Source: Acidimicrobium sp. (GTDB taxonomy: Bacteria; Actinomycetota; Acidimicrobiia; Acidimicrobiales; Ilumatobacteraceae). From it: a DNA stretch of 8,914 nucleotides. Below are positions 6,245 to 8,914 of this stretch, piece by piece; position 1 is the stretch's first letter, and every line of letters starts with the position of its first letter. The stretch covers positions 23,435 to 32,348 of the forward strand of contig DOHD01000086.1 in the NCBI GenBank assembly GCA_003535455.1, written 5' to 3'. A program made the translations under genes and the position numbers. Under the pieces are notes generated by a model, which worked only from the letters and a program-made list of their open reading frames with translations, was not told the origin of the DNA and ran no database searches.

Positions 6245-7456
6245 ATGCAAACAAATGTGAAACGCCTAGCTCGGCTGGCGATTGCAGTGCCAATCGCCTT
6301 GATTTTTATATTACTTATCAGGGTCATTCGGCCGCTTGTGGTTGTGCGAATTGGCGTGATGAGAAGCGACAGAATCGGCCATTTTGTGCTTGAGACTGAA
6401 CTTCAACAGCTTGAAATTGAACATGGAATAGCGAAACAACCTGTTCGTTCGTTCAATATCTGGTATGCGCCAGAACCGATTTCGAATCGGGTGATCTATG
6501 AAATGTGGAAGCGTGTGATGCGCATTTGGCCCAATTGGTTTATGGTGCCGGTGTTTCGCCTAAATAATTTGATGCCAGGTTCCAGAGCACATCAAATTCC
6601 GAATACTGCGTCGACTTGTCTGGATGTTCACAACTTGATCGATGATGCGCCGCCGCATCTGTCTTTTACGCCGAGTGAAATCGAAATTGGGAATAGGACT
6701 CTAAAACAAATGGGCCTCGGTGAAGGCGATAGGTTCGTGTGTTTCATCGTTCGAGATGCGGCGTATACAAAGATGGCGTTTCCAGATAAAGACATGTCTT
6801 ATCACGATTATCGCAACTGTGATGTCGACGACTACGTTTTGGCTGCAGAGGCTGTTGCAGATCGTGGACTTTTTGTGTTTCGTATGGGCTCAGTAGTTGC
6901 TAAACCACTTAGGTCTACGCACCAAAGAGTTATTGATTATGCAAACTCGCGTTTTCGCTCAGAATTCATGGATGTTTTTCTTGGTGCGAACTGCGAGTTC
7001 TGTGTCTCAGATGGCCTGGGCTATTACGCGATACCGGCGGCGTTTCGAAGACCAAACGCGTACGTCAATTATTCGCCGTTTCATATGTTTTATTCGTCGC
7101 GCGCCTGCGATCTCGGCATTGCAAAAACCGTCAGTTCACTTAAAACTGGTAAACGCCTGAATCTTTCGCAGATGGGCGAAAATGGCATCGCCCAGTTCTC
7201 GCACACAGCACAATATCTAGATGCCGGGGTTTCGATTGACAGCAACACCCCCGAAGAAATTAGAGATCTAATGATTGAGATGTTGGATCGCATCGAAGGG
7301 TCTTGGATGTCGCAGAGTGGTGACGACGAATTGCAAAAGAGTTTTTGGCGAAAGTATTCCGAAGTGATTGGTGAGCAGCGAACTATCTGCCACGGAGAGA
7401 TTCGTGCGAAATACGGTGCGCAGTTTTTGCGCGACAATAGAGACTGGATTCTCTAA
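6245..7456 (+). CDS. Putative TIGR04372-type glycosyltransferase, membrane-anchored paralogue
   Basis: 403 residues from an ATG 7 nt after the previous stop, last gene of the operon. A strong hydrophobic segment at about residues 11-35 (AIAVPIALIFILLI core) predicts an N-terminal membrane anchor. The conserved blocks of the preceding gene recur in the same order: VRIGVMRSDRIGHFVLETEL (34-53), IWYAPEPIS (72-80), PHLSFTPSEIEIG (137-149), FVCFIVRDAAYTK (164-176), YHDYRNCDVDDY (186-197), VFRMGSVVAKPL (211-222), VIDYANSRFRSEFMDVFLGA (229-248), and a C-terminal QFLRDNRDW (393-401). This points to an old tandem duplication followed by divergence, probably to different donors or acceptors. It has no strong Shine-Dalgarno sequence, so coupling to the upstream gene is likely. 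No clear intrinsic terminator follows before the tRNA; only short inverted repeats lie in the 67-nt gap. The family assignment is firm by motif pattern, while the substrate is unknown. Confidence 0.8.
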   Translation: MQTNVKRLARLAIAVPIALIFILLIRVIRPLVVVRIGVMRSDRIGHFVLETELQQLEIEHGIAKQPVRSFNIWYAPEPISNRVIYEMWKRVMRIWPNWFMVPVFRLNNLMPGSRAHQIPNTASTCLDVHNLIDDAPPHLSFTPSEIEIGNRTLKQMGLGEGDRFVCFIVRDAAYTKMAFPDKDMSYHDYRNCDVDDYVLAAEAVADRGLFVFRMGSVVAKPLRSTHQRVIDYANSRFRSEFMDVFLGANCEFCVSDGLGYYAIPAAFRRPNAYVNYSPFHMFYSSRACDLGIAKTVSSLKTGKRLNLSQMGENGIAQFSHTAQYLDAGVSIDSNTPEEIRDLMIEMLDRIEGSWMSQSGDDELQKSFWRKYSEVIGEQRTICHGEIRAKYGAQFLRDNRDWIL

Positions 7457-7523
7457 AATTTGAATATCGGCTATACGGTTCAGGTGTTTGCGCACTATCG
7501 TGATTAGCGTTAGTTAACGATTT

Positions 7524-7596
7524 AGGGCAGTAGCTCAGTTGGTAGAGCGCCGGTCTCCAAAACCGATGGTCGGGGGTTCAAATCCCTCCTGCCCTG
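7524..7596 (+). tRNA. tRNA-Trp (CCA anticodon)
   Basis: A full cloverleaf can be folded by hand. The acceptor stem AGGGCAG (7524-7530) pairs perfectly with CTGCCCT (7589-7595), with discriminator G at 7596. The D stem is GCTC/GAGC (7533-7536 with 7545-7548). The anticodon arm is CCGGT-loop-ACCGA with anticodon CCA at 7557-7559, reading UGG (Trp); its outermost pair is a C-A mismatch (7550/7566). The variable loop has 5 nt, and the T arm is GGGGG/CCCTC around the loop TTCAAAT, with one G-U pair. The 3' CCA is not encoded (the sequence continues CAA), so it must be added enzymatically. In many bacteria tRNA-Trp precedes secE-nusG; here a sulfotransferase-like gene follows instead. Confidence 0.95.
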
Positions 7597-7601
7597 CAAA
7601 A
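7590..7601 (+). repeat. Left copy of a 12-nt direct repeat (att-like), in the tRNA-Trp 3' end
   Basis: TGCCCTGCAAAA covers the last 7 nt of tRNA-Trp, including the discriminator, plus 5 nt downstream. It recurs exactly at 8693-8704, with the sulfotransferase-like gene between the copies. Tyrosine-recombinase elements commonly use tRNA 3' ends as attB and regenerate them on integration. No recombinase is present between the copies, so the attachment-site reading is inference. Confidence 0.5.
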
Positions 7602-7615
7602 ACTTCACTTGAGCT

Positions 7616-7645
7616 TTGACAAAATTGATTCTTGTGGTGTAAATA
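7616..7645 (+). promoter_or_regulatory. Possible sigma70-type promoter for the sulfotransferase-like gene
   Basis: A perfect TTGACA -35 hexamer (7616-7621) stands 18 nt before TAAATA (7640-7645), a poor -10 match; a GTAAAT register gives a 17-nt spacer. Transcription from here would begin near 7651-7653, inside or just past the Shine-Dalgarno sequence, which would leave a nearly leaderless message. That weakens the call; read-through from the tRNA promoter is the alternative. Confidence 0.35.
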
Positions 7646-7651
7646 GAAAGG
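7646..7651 (+). promoter_or_regulatory. Ribosome binding site deciding a TTG start
   Basis: GAAAGG lies 7 nt upstream of the TTG at 7659, the best Shine-Dalgarno match at any gene start in this window. An in-frame TAA directly precedes the TTG, so no longer N-terminus is possible. Confidence 0.6.
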
Positions 7652-7658
7652 CAACTAA

Positions 7659-8690
7659 TTGAGTCAGTGGCTTTTAAAAAAATTTGACGACTTCAGCAAC
7701 GATGTGATTGTTGTCGACGGTCTATGGGGCTCGGGCAAACAATTGGTCAGCACACTTGTCGGCGGTTTTGATCGCGTTGAACATTTCAAATACAACCCCG
7801 ACTACGACTATCTATGCGCAGTCTCATATCTAGGGTCGATGAATAACAATGCGACGGTCACCCTTCTGCAACTCATCGCGGGGCGTAACCAGTACTACAA
7901 CCTCATTGGACGCGAGGTGAACTTACGCTGGCGCGATGAGACTGGTCCCAGATTTCACCCGACCCCGTTTAAATTTGTATCAAGGCTTTTCAGCAAAGAT
8001 GGCGAAGGCATCGCCAAGAAAATTGATGAGCAGAATATCTCTAATAACATTACGACGCACTGCATATACCCAATTGCCACGCCGATCGTCGACGCGTTCG
8101 GAGACCGCTTGAAATTTATTGAAGTTATCCGTCATCCGTTGCATCTTGTAACACACTGGTCGAGATTTCTCGAACCATCTCGTTGGCGCCGAGTACGAGA
8201 AATCAACTTGACCGTAGATTGCAATGGCTACAAAGTGCCATGGTTTGCAAGTTCATGGGCAGAGAAGTTTGCCAAGGCAAAAACTTTTGATCAAGCATTG
8301 ATGAGCGTCGACTTTTTATGCAATTGGATGATTGATGTTGTGCAGTCTGAGCAGTACACAGGTTCGAATTTTCACTTTATTCAGTTCGAAAAACTTGTCT
8401 TAGATCCGGCAACTGAATTGAGGCTCCTCGGCAAATTTTTGGGCCGACCTCAAACCAAAGGAATGAAAAAGATAATGCGTCAAAATGCTATTCCGCGAAA
8501 AAATATTGCTGACGGCCCAAAGATGGGCCAAAATTATCGTTGGACAGCACTTGAGAAAGACGAAAAGGTCTACACAGAAGCGATGACAATGATTCATCGA
8601 GAGGGCAGCGCCGATCTCGTTACGGCGTTCACCAAGACGATAAAACGTTACAACTCAATTTGGAGAGGTCCGTTAGCCGAGTTCGAATAA
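7659..8690 (+). CDS. Sulfotransferase-like P-loop protein
   Basis: 343 residues from a TTG start supported by GAAAGG 7 nt upstream and an in-frame stop just before it. Sulfotransferases use two PAPS-binding elements. The first is the 5'-phosphosulfate loop after strand 1, seen here as VIVVDGLWGSGKQLVSTL (residues 16-33), a glycine-rich loop closer to a Walker A motif than to the common PKSGTT form and ending in Gln28 rather than Ser/Thr. The second is the 3'-phosphate motif, seen as FIEVIRHPLHLVTHWSRF (153-170; R-x-P followed by a helix). The rest follows the family: W/F-rich central helices, a late QFEKLVLDPATELRLLGKFL (242-261) like the 'yEdL..dp...l..i..FLg' element, and a basic segment near 268-281. 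The likely role is sulfation of a glycan or lipid made by the adjacent operon; a P-loop kinase is a less likely alternative. It is separated from the operon by tRNA-Trp and flanked by a 12-nt repeat, hinting at independent arrival. An A7 run lies in codons 6-8. Confidence 0.65.
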   Translation: MSQWLLKKFDDFSNDVIVVDGLWGSGKQLVSTLVGGFDRVEHFKYNPDYDYLCAVSYLGSMNNNATVTLLQLIAGRNQYYNLIGREVNLRWRDETGPRFHPTPFKFVSRLFSKDGEGIAKKIDEQNISNNITTHCIYPIATPIVDAFGDRLKFIEVIRHPLHLVTHWSRFLEPSRWRRVREINLTVDCNGYKVPWFASSWAEKFAKAKTFDQALMSVDFLCNWMIDVVQSEQYTGSNFHFIQFEKLVLDPATELRLLGKFLGRPQTKGMKKIMRQNAIPRKNIADGPKMGQNYRWTALEKDEKVYTEAMTMIHREGSADLVTAFTKTIKRYNSIWRGPLAEFE

Positions 8691-8692
8691 TG

Positions 8693-8704
8693 TGCCCTGC
8701 AAAA
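8693..8704 (+). repeat. Right copy of the 12-nt direct repeat (att-like)
   Basis: An exact second copy of TGCCCTGCAAAA, starting 3 nt after the sulfotransferase-like stop codon and about 1.1 kb from the tRNA copy. A T7 run follows directly. Shortly upstream, GTTCGAAT (8681-8688, the last codons of the gene) resembles the T-arm GTTCAAAT of the tRNA, offset by 2 nt, so the likeness to the tRNA 3' end may extend further than the exact match. Confidence 0.5.
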
Positions 8705-8716
8705 TTTTTTTGAGGG
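8695..8716. terminator. Hairpin after the sulfotransferase-like gene, possible terminator
   Basis: CCCT-G-CAAAA (8695-8704) can pair with TTTTG-AGGG (8708-8716): nine base pairs, one bulged G (8699) and a TTT loop. It lies just after the stop codon, but on neither strand is it followed by a U tract, so an intrinsic terminator is not well supported. It overlaps the right-hand 12-nt repeat. Confidence 0.3.
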
Positions 8717-8783
8717 GGTGCTGGCGGGCGAAGTGGTTCAAGACTCGCGATGGGCAATAGGTCGGTGCCGATGCATTGTTGCG

Positions 8784-8803
8784 CAAATCCCGTAGGGGAA
8801 TTG
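8784..8803 (+). other. Small hairpin in the leader of the last gene
   Basis: CAAATCCC (8784-8791) and GGGAATTG (8796-8803) pair with one A-A mismatch around a GTAG loop, 45 nt before the GTG of the partial gene. With the weak inverted repeat TCGGTGCCGA (8762-8771) it could form a structured 5' leader. I match it to no known riboswitch or RNA family. Confidence 0.25.
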
Positions 8804-8848
8804 TCTGTATTCGAAACAAACCTGTCAGTAAACATAAAGTAGCCTTTT

Positions 8849-8914
8849 GTGTTGAAAGTTGCTGTTCGTTTTTGGGTTGCTACTGCCATAGCGGCTGGCG
8901 CGGTTGCCGCCCGC
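8849..8914 (+). CDS. Start of a probable membrane or exported protein, cut by the window end
   Basis: An open frame starts at GTG 8849 (TTG 8852 is equally possible) right after an in-frame TAG at 8840-8842 and stays open for 22 codons to the end of the window. The predicted peptide begins MLKVAVRFWVATAIAAGAVA: a short basic start followed by a hydrophobic run, as in a signal peptide or first membrane helix. The Shine-Dalgarno sequence is weak (AAAG about 9 nt upstream). Too little is visible to name the product. It is not recognisably SecE, which often follows tRNA-Trp. Confidence 0.4.
   Translation, partial: MLKVAVRFWVATAIAAGAVAAR

Noticed and set aside
7488..7516. Possible tRNA promoter TTGCGC-17 nt-TAGTTA
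   Set aside because: The spacing and distance to the tRNA are good, but both hexamers match consensus poorly; not strong enough to annotate.
7497..7521. Inverted repeats ATCGT/ACGAT and CGTTA/TAACG between the operon and the tRNA
   Set aside because: Arms are only 5 bp and the CGTTA/TAACG loop is 2 nt, with no U tract; not a credible terminator for the operon.
8717..8803. tRNA-like look (GAAGTGGTTCAAGA resembling a D loop)
   Set aside because: No acceptor stem, anticodon arm or T arm can be folded around it.
8629..8889. Minus-strand frame across the end of the sulfotransferase-like gene and the following gap
   Set aside because: No motif, no ribosome binding site, and it overlaps the att-like repeat and both neighbouring plus-strand frames.
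1..8914. CRISPR array, transposase or insertion-sequence ends
   Set aside because: No regularly spaced repeats, transposase motifs or paired terminal inverted repeats were seen.

Overview
This window looks like a bacterial surface-polysaccharide (glycan) biosynthesis locus, read almost entirely on the + strand. Base composition is moderate (mid-40s % G+C by eye). The one tRNA has no encoded CCA tail, and several genes seem to start with GTG or TTG. These traits argue against enterobacteria and Firmicutes and fit some actinobacteria or other free-living aquatic bacteria, but the taxonomic call is weak and nothing here is diagnostic.

Region 1 (1-7456) is a compact seven-gene operon with junctions of -4, +2, -4, -11, -4 and +7 nt. 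In order it encodes a WbuC-type cupin whose usual metal-ligand histidines appear to be gone; an RmlD-like short-chain dehydrogenase/epimerase; a bifunctional HldE-like enzyme with the nucleotidyltransferase in front of the PfkB kinase, the reverse of E. coli HldE; a stand-alone sugar-1-phosphate nucleotidyltransferase of the HddC/ManC/RmlA type; and three consecutive putative glycosyltransferases of the TIGR04372 type. The first of these three is soluble and divergent. The next two have N-terminal membrane anchors and look like tandem duplicates. The simplest reading is that the first genes make one or more nucleotide-activated sugars, possibly a heptose, and the glycosyltransferases add them to a cell-surface glycan.

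Region 2 (7457-8704) holds a tRNA-Trp(CCA) gene and then a sulfotransferase-like P-loop gene with a TTG start and its own ribosome binding site. The last 7 nt of the tRNA plus 5 nt downstream recur exactly as a 12-nt direct repeat just after the sulfotransferase stop codon, so this single gene is bracketed by att-like sequences. This is the most suggestive structural observation in the window: a possible one-gene cargo module at a tRNA integration site beside a glycan operon.

Region 3 (8705-8914) has a hairpin overlapping the right-hand repeat, a non-coding stretch with one more small hairpin, and the first 22 codons of a probable membrane or exported protein cut off by the window end.

Functions come from motif recognition by eye. 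Substrates of the kinase, nucleotidyltransferases, glycosyltransferases and sulfotransferase cannot be fixed from sequence alone.
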